A stretch of 23,680 nt of DNA from Actinomycetes bacterium (GTDB lineage Bacteria; Actinomycetota; Acidimicrobiia; Acidimicrobiales; Microtrichaceae), in contig JAEWED010000157.1 in NCBI GenBank assembly GCA_023389745.1, forward strand, positions 1 through 23,680, written 5' to 3'. A model generated the notes under the pieces. The model searched no databases. It saw only the letters and a list, made by a program, of their open reading frames with translations, and was not told the origin of the DNA. The translations under genes were made by a program, and so were the position numbers. This document shows, one piece after another, positions 7,518-15,934 of this stretch. Position 1 is the stretch's first letter, and the number at the start of each line of letters is the position of its first letter.

Positions 7518-8132
7518 ATGCACGACGAGAGTCGATCGACCACCACCCCCCGGTGGTTCACAGAGACCGGTCCGGACCACTCGCAGTGGTACATCGAACG
7601 GTTCCGGACGATGGCAGCCGACGGCGCCGACCTGCAGGGCGAGGCGCGGCTCGTCGACGCACTGGTGCCACCCGGCTCGAGGGTGCTCGACGCCGGGTGC
7701 GGACCCGGACGGCTCGGTGGCGAGCTGCACCGGCGTGGCCACGACGTCGTCGGCGTCGACGTCGACCCCGCGCTGATCGCCGCCGCGGTCGAGGACCACC
7801 CGGGGCCCGAGTGGCTGGTGGGCGATCTGTCCACCTTCGACCTGACCGCCGACCACGCGCCGTTCGACCTCGCCGTGCTCGCCGGGAACGTGCTGCTCTT
7901 CGTGGCACCCGCGACCGAGTCGTTGGTGCTCGAGCGGGTCGCCGCCCATGTGGTGCCGGGCGGGAGGATCGTGACGGGCTTCCGCACGACGGGAAGCTAC
8001 GAGCTCGATCGCTTCGACGTCGACATCGCCCGTCTCGGCCTGCGGGTCGAGCACCGATTCTCGACCTGGGACCTGGTTCCGCTCGCCGACGGCTCGGACT
8101 TCGCCGTCACGATCCTCCGGACGTCGTCATGA
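7518..8132 (+). CDS. class I SAM-dependent methyltransferase
   Basis: A 204-residue protein with a Rossmann-type SAM-binding core. Motif I is VLDAGCGPG (residues 56-64). It is followed by VVGVDVDP, whose acidic Asp81 contacts the ribose of SAM, then VGDLSTFDL, and FDLAVLAGNVLLFV as motif IV. The substrate is unknown; small methyltransferases of this shape act on metabolites or lipids. The ATG at 7518 has no convincing Shine-Dalgarno sequence. A TTGGCA at 7480-7485 could be a -35 element, but I see no good -10 after it. Its stop overlaps the start of the GH5 gene (ATGA, 8129-8132), so the two are translationally coupled. Why a methyltransferase should be coupled to a secreted glucanase is unclear. 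Confidence 0.87.
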   Translation: MHDESRSTTTPRWFTETGPDHSQWYIERFRTMAADGADLQGEARLVDALVPPGSRVLDAGCGPGRLGGELHRRGHDVVGVDVDPALIAAAVEDHPGPEWLVGDLSTFDLTADHAPFDLAVLAGNVLLFVAPATESLVLERVAAHVVPGGRIVTGFRTTGSYELDRFDVDIARLGLRVEHRFSTWDLVPLADGSDFAVTILRTSS

Positions 8133-9307
8133 CCTCACCGCTGCCCCCCGACTCACAGCCCCCCGATTCGCACTCTCCCGATCGCGGCCACCGGCGTCGG
8201 CGCACGGGTCTGGGCCGCGCCCGCTCGCTGCTCGTCGTGCCCGTCGCGCTCGGCGCCCTGCTGGCGAGCTGCAGTGGCGTGACGGGGGGCGACCCCACCT
8301 CGACGTCGTCCACCACCACCTCGTCCTCCACCCCGTCAGAGGCACCTCCGCCCAGCGCCGCACCGCGGCCGGACGACCCCTCGGCGCCGCCGGTGGAGCG
8401 TCACGGCCAGCTGTCGGTGTGCGGCACCGACCTCTGCGACGAGAGCGGTCAGACGGTCCAGCTCCGGGGGATGAGCACCCACGGCCTGCAGTGGTACCGG
8501 CAGTGCCTCACCGACGCCTCGCTCGACGTGCTCTTCGACGAGTGGCGTGCCGACCTGTTGCGCACCTCGATGTACGTGCACGAGGGCGGCTACCTGACCG
8601 ACCCGGCCGCCTACACCCGGACCGTGAGCGACCTCGTCGACGAGATCGTCGAGCGCGACCGCTACGCGATCATCGACTGGCACGTGCTGACCCCGGGCGA
8701 CCCGATGGGCGACGTCGACGCTGCGACCGGGTTCTTCTCCGGGATGGCGCAGCGCTACGCGGACGACCCCAACGTGATCTACGAGATCGCGAACGAGCCC
8801 AACGGGGTGCCGTGGTCGCGCGTCAAGGAGTACGCCGACCGGGTCATCCCGGCGATCCGGGCACACGACGACGACGCCGTCATCCTGGTCGGCACCCCGG
8901 CGTGGTCCTCGTTCGGGGTGTCCGAGGGCGGCTCACCTGCCGAGGTCGTGGCCAATCCCATCGCGGACGACGACGTCATGTACACGTTCCACTTCTACGC
9001 GGCCTCGTTCCGCGAGCCGTATCTCGACGCGCTCGCGCAGGCGGCGGCCGCGCTGCCGGTGTTCGTCTCGGAGTTCGGCGCCCAGGAGAGCACCGGTGAC
9101 GGGCCGAACGACTTCGTGATGGCCCAGCGCTTCGTCGACCTCATGGACGCCGAGCAGATCAGCTGGGTCGTGTGGAACTACTCCGACGATCCGCTCTCGG
9201 GCGCCGCCTGGATCCCCGGGACCTGCGCCAGCGACGGCCCCTGGACCGCCGATCGGCTCAAGCCCGCGGGTGTCTGGGCGCGCGACCAGCTGCTCGCCGG
9301 TCGCTGA
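8129..9307 (+). CDS. lipoprotein endo-beta-1,4-glucanase, glycoside hydrolase family 5 (GH5_2-like)
   Basis: A 392-residue protein. After a basic N-terminal region (HRRRRTGLGRAR) comes a hydrophobic segment ending in the lipobox LLASC, then a Ser/Thr/Pro-rich linker (residues ~55-90), then the catalytic domain. The domain closely follows Bacillus Cel5A: LRGMSTHGLQWY, YAIIDWHVL, VIYEIANEPNG with acid/base Glu223, YTFHFYAASF, VFVSEFGAQ with nucleophile Glu315, and WVVWNYSDD. It should hydrolyse internal beta-1,4 bonds in cellulose or similar glucans while anchored to the outer face of the membrane. Start at 8129 is fixed by the overlap with the methyltransferase stop and by the signal sequence directly downstream. 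No carbohydrate-binding module is visible. Confidence 0.93.
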   Translation: MTSPLPPDSQPPDSHSPDRGHRRRRTGLGRARSLLVVPVALGALLASCSGVTGGDPTSTSSTTTSSSTPSEAPPPSAAPRPDDPSAPPVERHGQLSVCGTDLCDESGQTVQLRGMSTHGLQWYRQCLTDASLDVLFDEWRADLLRTSMYVHEGGYLTDPAAYTRTVSDLVDEIVERDRYAIIDWHVLTPGDPMGDVDAATGFFSGMAQRYADDPNVIYEIANEPNGVPWSRVKEYADRVIPAIRAHDDDAVILVGTPAWSSFGVSEGGSPAEVVANPIADDDVMYTFHFYAASFREPYLDALAQAAAALPVFVSEFGAQESTGDGPNDFVMAQRFVDLMDAEQISWVVWNYSDDPLSGAAWIPGTCASDGPWTADRLKPAGVWARDQLLAGR

Positions 9308-9331
9308 GCGGGCTCGCCGGGTCCGACCGCC

Positions 9332-11110
9332 TCACCACGCACGGCGGGCGACCGCGGCGACCGCGCGCTTCGACGCCGATCGCCTGCGCAGCAGCGAGCC
9401 GTAGCCCCGACGGTCACCGAACCCGGGGACCAGCGACGTGCCGTCCCAGGCCAGTCGACCGTTCACCATGACCGCTCGCACGGCCCGGTCGTTGCGGTTC
9501 ACCAGTCGCTGCACCGAGGCCACCCCCGGCATCGGCGCCTCGACCACCGTGTCGACCGAGTCGTCGAGCCCCGTGGGGTCGACCACGACCAGGTCCGCCC
9601 GATCACCGACGCGCAGGTGGCCCGCATCGACGTCGAGGTAGTCGGCCAGCTCGCCGGTGACCCGGTGCACGGCCCGCTCCAACGGCATCACCGGACGGCC
9701 GTCCTCGGCCCGGCGGTGCACCAGGCGCAGCAGGTGCAGGGGGAAGTTGTAGAAGGCCATGTTCCGCAGGTGTGCACCGGCGTCGGAGAACCCGATCTGG
9801 GCCTGCGGATGGTCGACGATCCACGCCACGGAGTCCTCACGACGGTTGCCCACCGTGGTCGTCCACCGCAGGCCGTTGCCGTACTCGGCCTGCATGTCCA
9901 GGAAGGCGTCGACGGGATCGACGCCACGCGCCCGGGCGATCTGTTCGAAGGTCAGGCCCTCGTACGCCGGTTCGGGACACGACGCGACCGTCGCCTCGCC
10001 CAGGTCACGGTGATAGGCGCGGCCCTGGAGCTTGTTCGTCCACTGTCGGCGGAACCGCCGGCGGTACTCGGGGTCCCGGAGCAGCTCCGGTCGAGCCGTC
10101 GATGCCAGGTGCAGCGCCTCGGTGCCCGCACCGAACTCCTCGATCACGGGGTTCTCGAGGCCGTCGGTCCAGAGCCGGAACGGCTGGGGGAGCGACTGGA
10201 CCCGGACGTCCGCGTTGACCAGTCGGCGAGCCGTGGAGGTGACAGCCCCGAGCACGCGGTGCGCACCCGGCGTCGCGTCGATGTCCATCATCGAGATGAT
10301 CGACGTCTTGAGCGGGGCACGCCCGAGGCCCGACGCCATCGCGATGAACAGCGCGACGTTCCAGCGGCCCGAGATGTCGGGCACCCCCTGGAACACGGCG
10401 CCACGACGGCGCAGCACCCTGCCCATCCGGCGGTACTCGGACCACTTGGCGTACACCGACGGTGTCGGACGGCTCCGGTAGCGCTCGCCGTCCATCTTGT
10501 CCCACGGCAGCGTGTTGACCGACATGCCCAGGTAGCCCACGTCGAGCGCGTCGTCGAGCATCGAGGCCATCTGCTCGAGCTCGGCGTCGGTCGGTGTGAC
10601 GTCGTCGTCGAGGGAGCGGCCGAGACCCATGACGTGAGCCCGCATCGCCGAGTGGCCCAGGAACGACATCACGTTGGGGCCGAGCGGGCGGCGCTCGAGG
10701 TGCTCCAGGTAGTCGGCGGGTGTCTCCCAGTCCTTGACGCGGTGCAGCAGCGGCAGCACGTCCTCGCGGGGGATGCCCTCGACCCGGCAGAACATGTCCG
10801 CCAGGTCGGTCGGGTCGCCCACCGCGAACGACAGCCCGCACGAGCCGATCAGCACCGTCGTCACGCCGTGGCGCACCGACTCCGACAGGGTGGGGTCGAT
10901 CTCGAGCTCGGCGTCGTAGTGGGTGTGCAGGTCGATGAAGCCCGGCGTCACCCAGCACCCGGTCGCGTCGATCGTCTCGGTGCCCGCAGGGACCTCGAGG
11001 TCGACGCCGATCCGTTCGACCCTCCCGTCGACGACGAGCACGTCGGCGCGTGCCCCGGGTGCACCCGTGCCGTCGTAGACCGTGCCGCCGTGCACCAAGG
11101 TCGTCGTCAT
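9332..11110 (-). CDS. N-acyl-D-amino-acid deacylase / D-aminoacylase family amidohydrolase
   Basis: A 592-residue metal-dependent amidohydrolase. The small beta domain begins TLVHGGTVYDGTGAP. The metal site includes HTH (His62, His64) in GFIDLHTHYDAE and the bridging Cys91 in IGSCGLSF, as in D-aminoacylase. The late GFSDAGAH supplies the catalytic Asp, and the C-terminus returns to the beta domain (VGDRADLVVVDPTGLDD, ending in VMVNGRLAWDG). Family members remove acyl groups from N-acyl-D-amino acids or act on related amides; the acyl and amino-acid preference is not evident. A basic tail (RRRSASKRAVAAVARRAW) is unusual. No signal peptide is present. GGAG lies 7 bases before the start. It follows a substrate-binding lipoprotein gene after 65 bases and is probably co-transcribed with it. 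Confidence 0.87.
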   Translation of the reverse strand: MTTTLVHGGTVYDGTGAPGARADVLVVDGRVERIGVDLEVPAGTETIDATGCWVTPGFIDLHTHYDAELEIDPTLSESVRHGVTTVLIGSCGLSFAVGDPTDLADMFCRVEGIPREDVLPLLHRVKDWETPADYLEHLERRPLGPNVMSFLGHSAMRAHVMGLGRSLDDDVTPTDAELEQMASMLDDALDVGYLGMSVNTLPWDKMDGERYRSRPTPSVYAKWSEYRRMGRVLRRRGAVFQGVPDISGRWNVALFIAMASGLGRAPLKTSIISMMDIDATPGAHRVLGAVTSTARRLVNADVRVQSLPQPFRLWTDGLENPVIEEFGAGTEALHLASTARPELLRDPEYRRRFRRQWTNKLQGRAYHRDLGEATVASCPEPAYEGLTFEQIARARGVDPVDAFLDMQAEYGNGLRWTTTVGNRREDSVAWIVDHPQAQIGFSDAGAHLRNMAFYNFPLHLLRLVHRRAEDGRPVMPLERAVHRVTGELADYLDVDAGHLRVGDRADLVVVDPTGLDDSVDTVVEAPMPGVASVQRLVNRNDRAVRAVMVNGRLAWDGTSLVPGFGDRRGYGSLLRRRSASKRAVAAVARRAW

Positions 11111-11114
11111 CTCT

Positions 11115-11155
11115 CAGCTCCGATGTGTCGTCGTTCCAGACCCTCCCCGGAGCTG
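11115..11155 (-). promoter_or_regulatory. inverted repeat that could sequester the deacylase ribosome binding site
   Basis: On the minus strand CAGCTCC (11149-11155) is followed 27 bases later by GGAGCTG (11115-11121), a perfect 7-bp complement that contains the GGAG ribosome binding site of the deacylase gene. If folded in RNA, the stem would mask translation initiation; it might equally be a weak attenuator or chance. Confidence 0.4.
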
Positions 11156-11175
11156 GTGAGCGTAACGCCGATGGG

Positions 11176-12636
11176 TCAGATCGGCCGATCCGGGTCGACG
11201 ATCGCCTTGCCCTCGTTGTCGGGGATGCGGCTGACGCCGTCGTCGGGGCAGTGGAAGCCGTCGACGTCGTCGCCGTCGCCGCCCAGCTCGGGGTACAGCC
11301 GCTCGAACTTCCCGTCCTTGGCGATCACCAGCAGACCGCAGCTCGAGGTCACCGCCTCGCCCTGGCGGGCCGGGTCGGTCGGACCGTGCAGCCCGCCGCC
11401 GGTCCAGTCCTCCTGCTCGGCGGCCTGCTCCAGGATGCAGGTGCGGTCGAGCACCCCGTCGTTCGCCTCGCCACACGCGTTCGCTGCCGTCACGAACAAC
11501 AGCCACGCGCTCAACGACTGCAGACCCAGCAGACCGACCTTGCCGTCGTCGACCTGTGCGATCAGGTCCAGGTACGCCTGGGTGGCAGGCGAGCGGTCGG
11601 CCTCCTCGAGCGGCACCGAGGTCATGCGGATCACCGAGCCCTCGACCGCCTCGGCACCCTGGGCGAAGATCTGCTGGTCGTACATGTTCGTCTCGAACAG
11701 CGGGCGACCCTCCCAGCCCTGCTGGGTGAGGCTCGCGGTCAGCGCGGTCGCGTTCGCCGGCTCGCCGACGAACAGCATGGTCGTGGCACCGGTGTCCATC
11801 ACGCGGCGGGCCAGGGGCGTCCAGTCGCTCACCCCGACCACCTGGTACGGGAATGTGCCCTCGAGCGGGATCTCGAGCTCGTCGAGCATGGTGACGTAGG
11901 AGTCCTTGATCTGCTCGAGCGCCGGCAGCTCGCCGTAGACCACCACGGCCTTCTCGCCGGCCTCGGGGAAGAGCTCGACGAAGTCGCGGATCCAGGTGTT
12001 GGCCATGGTCGTGCCCGGGTTCGGCACCGGCTGGACCTGGCCGTTCGAGTCGGCCTTCTCCGGTGACACGGCGTAGGCGGGGATGTCGATCATCTCGCAG
12101 CGGTGGAAGTCCGAGCCGTCCTTGCCGGAGAACTCCAGGTTGTCCTGCGCGTAGCCGCCGCCGACCATCGCGAACACGTCGGTGCACGCCGTGGTCATCG
12201 CCGCCTCGACGTCGAACAGCGAGCCGCTCAGCTCGATCGGGTCGATCTGGAGCCCGCCGACACCGCCCTGCTCGTTGCACCAGTTCACGAACGCGATCGA
12301 GGCGTCCCACATCTCCTTGTTGAGCCCGGGCCGCACCGTCGACGCGCGGTCGGTCGCGATGCCGATGCGCAGCTGGTCAGCGCCGCGGGCGCCCGCCTCG
12401 TCCTCGGCGACCGAGAAGTCGCCGGGACCGCAGAGCTCGTCGAGGTCGCCGAAGGCTGCGCCCTCGGCCTGGTCGGACGAGCCGGCGGCCGCGGTCGTCG
12501 GTGCCTCCGGATCAGCGGGCTCGTCGCCGCTCGCGCCGCACGCTGCGGCGACGAGCGCCAGACAGACCACTGGAACCAACGCGAAGCGTCGCACTGTTCG
12601 GTACCCCCCGAGTGATGTGGACAGGTCTCTGGACAT
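11176..12636 (-). CDS. ABC-type substrate-binding lipoprotein, type-1 (branched-chain amino-acid/amide family)
   Basis: A 486-residue protein from ATG 12636. Basic residues VRRF precede a hydrophobic core and the lipobox-like AAAC (Cys33), then an acidic linker rich in Thr/Ala. The mature part has the Peripla_BP_6 layout, with RIGIATDRAS at its start, FVNWCNEQGGVGG as the helix typical of LivJ-like proteins, AVVVYGE, and TTMLFVGEPANA. Such proteins bind amino acids, amides or other small solutes outside the membrane. No permease or ATPase gene is adjacent, so it is an orphan. A GTG start at 12594, with a G-rich stretch before it, would give a shorter leader and is a real alternative. A TATACT -10 lies upstream at 12656-12661. 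Its neighbour, the D-amino-acid deacylase, hints at an N-acyl amino acid or peptide-like ligand (inference). Confidence 0.85.
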   Translation of the reverse strand: MSRDLSTSLGGYRTVRRFALVPVVCLALVAAACGASGDEPADPEAPTTAAAGSSDQAEGAAFGDLDELCGPGDFSVAEDEAGARGADQLRIGIATDRASTVRPGLNKEMWDASIAFVNWCNEQGGVGGLQIDPIELSGSLFDVEAAMTTACTDVFAMVGGGYAQDNLEFSGKDGSDFHRCEMIDIPAYAVSPEKADSNGQVQPVPNPGTTMANTWIRDFVELFPEAGEKAVVVYGELPALEQIKDSYVTMLDELEIPLEGTFPYQVVGVSDWTPLARRVMDTGATTMLFVGEPANATALTASLTQQGWEGRPLFETNMYDQQIFAQGAEAVEGSVIRMTSVPLEEADRSPATQAYLDLIAQVDDGKVGLLGLQSLSAWLLFVTAANACGEANDGVLDRTCILEQAAEQEDWTGGGLHGPTDPARQGEAVTSSCGLLVIAKDGKFERLYPELGGDGDDVDGFHCPDDGVSRIPDNEGKAIVDPDRPI

Positions 12637-12655
12637 CTGTCCAAGTCCGTTGCGG

Positions 12656-12661
12656 AGTATA
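12656..12661 (-). promoter_or_regulatory. -10 element for the substrate-binding protein gene
   Basis: TATACT on the minus strand, 5 of 6 matches to TATAAT, positioned about 20 bases before the ATG at 12636. The -35 region is weak. The predicted transcript would start near 12650, so it includes both candidate start codons. Confidence 0.45.
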
Positions 12662-12724
12662 GGCACGTGTCGTTCGTCACCCGGTGGCAGGGCAGCGGGA
12701 TGTCGATCGTGGCAAGGTGGCGCC

Positions 12725-13570
12725 ATGAGCACGCCAGCCGACTGGTACCCCGACCCACAGGACCCTTCGCTCCAGCGCTACTGGGACGGGAACGCCTGGA
12801 CCGAGCACACGGCGCCGGCGGCGCCCAGCCAGCCCGCACAGGGTGCGGCGAGCCACGAGGGCGCCGGCGGCGGGTACGGGGTCGCCCACCAGATGCCCGG
12901 CTACCTGAAGTCGTCCACCCTGTTCGCCGCCGAGAACATGGAGGTCGCGACGACCGGCCGGATGACCCGGCAGAACCCGGCCGTGGTGAAGGTGACACTC
13001 GGTGCGCCGTTGCAGGTCACCCGCGGGGCGATGATCGCCTTCCAGGGTGACGTGACCTTCGCCTACAAGGGGTCCGGTGCGGCGAAGTACCTGAAGTCGA
13101 TGGCGACGGGTGAAGGTCTGAAGCTGATGACCTGCGAGGGCAACGGGGAGCTCTTCGTGTCCCACGCCGGCAAGAAGCTGCACCTGCTCGAGCTGGGTCC
13201 GGGGGAGCAGCTCTCGGCGTCGTCGCGGGCGCTGCTCGGCTTCGACGCGAGCATCGAGTGGAACATCCAGATGATCAAGGGCGGCATCGGGGCGATGGCG
13301 GCGGGTGGGCTGTTCAACGTGACGCTCACGGGCCCCGGCACCGTGATCCTCGCGAGCGACTGGCCGGTCGTGCTCGACACCTCGGAGTCGCGCACGTGCG
13401 TCGACCCGAACGCCGTGGTGGCGTGGTCGGCCGGGTTGCAGATCACGACGAAGTCCTCGATGAGCGCGGGCGCGCTCATCGGCCGCGGCTCTGGCGAGGC
13501 GTTCCAGCTGGAGTTCTCTCCGGGCGGGTTCGTGATCGTCGAACCGGAGCCGGTGCTCACCGCCGGTTGA
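12725..13570 (+). CDS. DUF2510-AIM24 family protein
   Basis: A 281-residue protein in two parts. Residues ~6-29 (DWYPDPQDPSLQRYWDG then NAWTEHT) are a DUF2510 motif, a short Trp/Tyr-rich segment common at the N-terminus of actinobacterial proteins. After a Pro/Ala/Gly linker, residues ~58-275 match the AIM24 (TspB/DUF124) beta-rich fold: FAAENMEVATTG, MIAFQGDVTF, ELFVSHAGKKLHLLEL, and WPVVLDTSE with WSAGLQITTKSS near the end. The biochemical role of AIM24 proteins in bacteria is not established; the mitochondrial namesake affects inner-membrane organisation. Start at 12725 is supported by AAGGTGG 4 bases upstream. The gene is divergent from the substrate-binding protein and convergent with glutamate dehydrogenase (24-base gap). 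Confidence 0.88.
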   Translation: MSTPADWYPDPQDPSLQRYWDGNAWTEHTAPAAPSQPAQGAASHEGAGGGYGVAHQMPGYLKSSTLFAAENMEVATTGRMTRQNPAVVKVTLGAPLQVTRGAMIAFQGDVTFAYKGSGAAKYLKSMATGEGLKLMTCEGNGELFVSHAGKKLHLLELGPGEQLSASSRALLGFDASIEWNIQMIKGGIGAMAAGGLFNVTLTGPGTVILASDWPVVLDTSESRTCVDPNAVVAWSAGLQITTKSSMSAGALIGRGSGEAFQLEFSPGGFVIVEPEPVLTAG

Positions 13571-13594
13571 GCGACCCGGCGAAGTGGCGGTCGG

Positions 13595-14926
13595 TCAGAT
13601 GACGCCGAGCGCCAGCATCGTGTCGGCGACCTTGCAGAAGCCGGCCACGTTGGCCCCGAGCACGTAGTCGCCGGGGCGTCCGTACTCCTCGGAGGTCTCG
13701 TAGCAGATCTGGTGGATGTCCGACATGATCGCCGCGAGCCGAGCCTCGGACTCGTCGAAGTGCCAGCTCTCGCGGCTCGCGTTCTGCTGCATCTCGAGCC
13801 CGGACGCCGCCACGCCACCGGCGTTGGCGGCCTTGCCCGGCGCGAACAGGACGCCGGCCTCGCCGAACACCCGGATCGCGTCGGGTGTGCTGGGCATGTT
13901 GGCGCCCTCGCTCACGGCGAGGCAGCCGTTGCGCACGAGCGTCGTCGCGGCGGCGCCGTCGAGCTCGTTCTGGGTGGCCGCGGGGATCGCGATGTCGCAG
14001 GGAACGTCCCAGATGCTGCCGCCGCCGACGTGGTGGGCCGCCCCGTCGCGGTCCGCGTAGTCGCTCATCCGTCGGCGGTCGTCCTTGACCTCGCGCAGCA
14101 GGTCGACGTCGATGGTCTTGTCGTGCACGACGTAGCCGTCGGAATCCGAGCAGGCGACCACCCGGCCGCCGAGCTCGGTGACCTTGGCGATGGCGTGCAG
14201 CGCGACGTTGCCGCTGCCCGACACGACCACGGTCTTGCCGTCGATCGAGTCACCCCGAGTGGCCAGCATCTCCTGCAGGAAGAACACGGTGCCGTAGCCG
14301 GTCGCCTCGGTCCGGACCTGGGCGCCACCCCAGTTGATGCCCTTGCCGGTGAGCACGCCCGCCTCGTAGCGGTTCGTGATCCGCTTGTACTGGCCGAACA
14401 GGTAGCCGATCTCGGCGGTGCCGACGCCGATGTCGCCCGCAGGGACGTCGGTGTACTCACCCAGGTGGCGGTACAGCTCGGTCATGTAGCTCTGGCAGAA
14501 GCGCATGATCTCGGCGTCGGACCGGCCCTTGGGGTCGAAGTCCGCGCCGCCCTTGCCCCCGCCGAGCTGCAGGCCGGTCAGCGCGTTCTTGAAGGTCTGC
14601 TCGAAGCCGAGGAACTTGATCGTGCCCAGCGTCACGCTCGGATGGAAGCGGAGGCCGCCCTTGTAGGGGCCCAGGGCGCTGTTGAACTCGACACGGAACC
14701 CACGGTTGACGTGGATCCGGCCCGAGTCGTCCTGCCACGGCACCCGGAAGATGAGCTGGCGCTCGGGCTCGACGAGGCGGCCCAGCACGTTGCCGTCGAG
14801 GAACTCAGGGTGCCGTTCGAGCACCTGGGGAAGGCTCTCGAGCACCTCGGACACGGCCTGGTGGAACTCGGGCTCGCCGACGTTGTGCTGACGCACGTGG
14901 TCGAGGACCCGTTCGATCTCGTACAC
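13595..14926 (-). CDS. gdhA: NADP-type glutamate dehydrogenase
   Basis: A 443-residue hexameric-type glutamate dehydrogenase that makes glutamate from 2-oxoglutarate and ammonium. Conserved blocks are FNSALGPYKGGLRFHPSV, GGGKGGADFDPKGRSD with catalytic Lys125, PAGDIGVG with the catalytic-site Asp, and GSGNVALHA as the dinucleotide-binding loop. The segment VACSDSDGYV after the second strand is of the NADP(H) kind, which fits the assimilatory enzyme. Length (about 445) is normal. The start codon is GTG (14924-14926), with AGAGGA about 9 bases upstream. It lies 82 bases downstream of the TauD-like dioxygenase on the same strand and could be read through from it, but its own promoter is equally possible. 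Confidence 0.96.
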   Translation of the reverse strand: MYEIERVLDHVRQHNVGEPEFHQAVSEVLESLPQVLERHPEFLDGNVLGRLVEPERQLIFRVPWQDDSGRIHVNRGFRVEFNSALGPYKGGLRFHPSVTLGTIKFLGFEQTFKNALTGLQLGGGKGGADFDPKGRSDAEIMRFCQSYMTELYRHLGEYTDVPAGDIGVGTAEIGYLFGQYKRITNRYEAGVLTGKGINWGGAQVRTEATGYGTVFFLQEMLATRGDSIDGKTVVVSGSGNVALHAIAKVTELGGRVVACSDSDGYVVHDKTIDVDLLREVKDDRRRMSDYADRDGAAHHVGGGSIWDVPCDIAIPAATQNELDGAAATTLVRNGCLAVSEGANMPSTPDAIRVFGEAGVLFAPGKAANAGGVAASGLEMQQNASRESWHFDESEARLAAIMSDIHQICYETSEEYGRPGDYVLGANVAGFCKVADTMLALGVI

Positions 14927-15008
14927 GGACGTCGATCCTCTCAGCCGCGGACGCCGCCGTCACATCGCCCTCGTGCGCCGCGCAAGTGGACCGCGCTCGC
15001 GTGACGGT

Positions 15009-15920
15009 TCAGGACACCCCGACGGGGACGTCCCCGGCGATGCTGATGCGCTCCATCACCCGTGCCGCCGGGGCGTAGTCGCTCGACGCGTAGTGCTGCG
15101 TCGAGCGGTTGTCCCAGAACGCCACCGAGCCCGGTTGCCAGCGGAACCGGCACTGGAACTCCGGCCGGTGCATCTGTGCGTACAGCGCGGTCAGGATCCG
15201 CTCGCTCTCGGCGTGGTCGAGCCCGACGATGTGCGAGGTGAAGATCGCGTTGACGAACAGCGTGCGCCGACCGGTCTCGGGGTGCTTCCTGACCACGGGG
15301 TGCTGCACCAGCGGGAAGTGCTCGCTGAGCCGATCGCGGTCCTCGGCCGGCATCGCCAACCCGAAGGTGCGCTGCCAGTCGTGGACCGCCTCGAGACCCT
15401 CGATCTGCTCCTTGAGGTCGTCGGGCAGCTCGTCGTAGGCGGCGGCCGCGTCGGCCCAGAGCGTGTCGCCGCCGACGGTCGGCACCTCGACGGCGCGCAG
15501 CACCGCACCGAACGAAGGGCGGTCGTGCCACGTCAGGTCGGCGTGCCACACGTTCTCGACCCCGCTGCTCATCGCGTCCTTGGCCAGGCGCACGACGTCC
15601 TGGTCGGGCTGGTCCGGCTGCACGTAGGCGTAGAAGGGGTGGCGCTCGAGCTCGCCCCACGACAGGGCGAAGTCGCGCTGCTGGTCGCGGGTCACGTCCT
15701 GCTCTCGGAAGAAGAGGACCTTCCACTCGAGCAACGCCTGGTGCAGCTCGGCGTGCTGCTCGTCGTCGACGTCGCCGAGGTCGACGCCGTCGACGACCGC
15801 GCCGATCGTCGGGGACAGCGGGTCGAGCGAGATGCGCCGGTACGGGCGCAGCTCGAAGCCGTCCGGCACACGCGGCGCGGTGCTGGCACCGATGCGGAGG
15901 TGGTCGTTGACGGTGAACAT
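15009..15920 (-). CDS. TauD/TfdA-family Fe(II)/2-oxoglutarate-dependent dioxygenase
   Basis: A 303-residue enzyme. The iron-binding triad is visible: His126 and Asp128 in WHADLTW, and distal His276 in STQHYAS. Arg287 in ARVMERISI should bind 2-oxoglutarate. Other family marks are GAVVDGVDLGD near the start, VLFFREQ and FAYVQ-like HPFYAYVQ, and the FWDNRSTQHY block. Family members hydroxylate taurine, alkyl sulfates, phenoxyacetates and related compounds; the substrate cannot be told here. GGAG lies 6 bases before the ATG. The gene starts 14 bases after the TetR gene ends, so it is the likely target of that regulator through autoregulation of a two-gene operon. Confidence 0.92.
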   Translation of the reverse strand: MFTVNDHLRIGASTAPRVPDGFELRPYRRISLDPLSPTIGAVVDGVDLGDVDDEQHAELHQALLEWKVLFFREQDVTRDQQRDFALSWGELERHPFYAYVQPDQPDQDVVRLAKDAMSSGVENVWHADLTWHDRPSFGAVLRAVEVPTVGGDTLWADAAAAYDELPDDLKEQIEGLEAVHDWQRTFGLAMPAEDRDRLSEHFPLVQHPVVRKHPETGRRTLFVNAIFTSHIVGLDHAESERILTALYAQMHRPEFQCRFRWQPGSVAFWDNRSTQHYASSDYAPAARVMERISIAGDVPVGVS

Positions 15921-15934
15921 GTCGACTCCAGGGG

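Noticed and set aside
9617..11899. A 760-codon plus-strand open frame over the deacylase and substrate-binding protein genes
   Set aside because: No domain is recognisable, its composition is biased, and the minus-strand genes are clear family members with ribosome binding sites.
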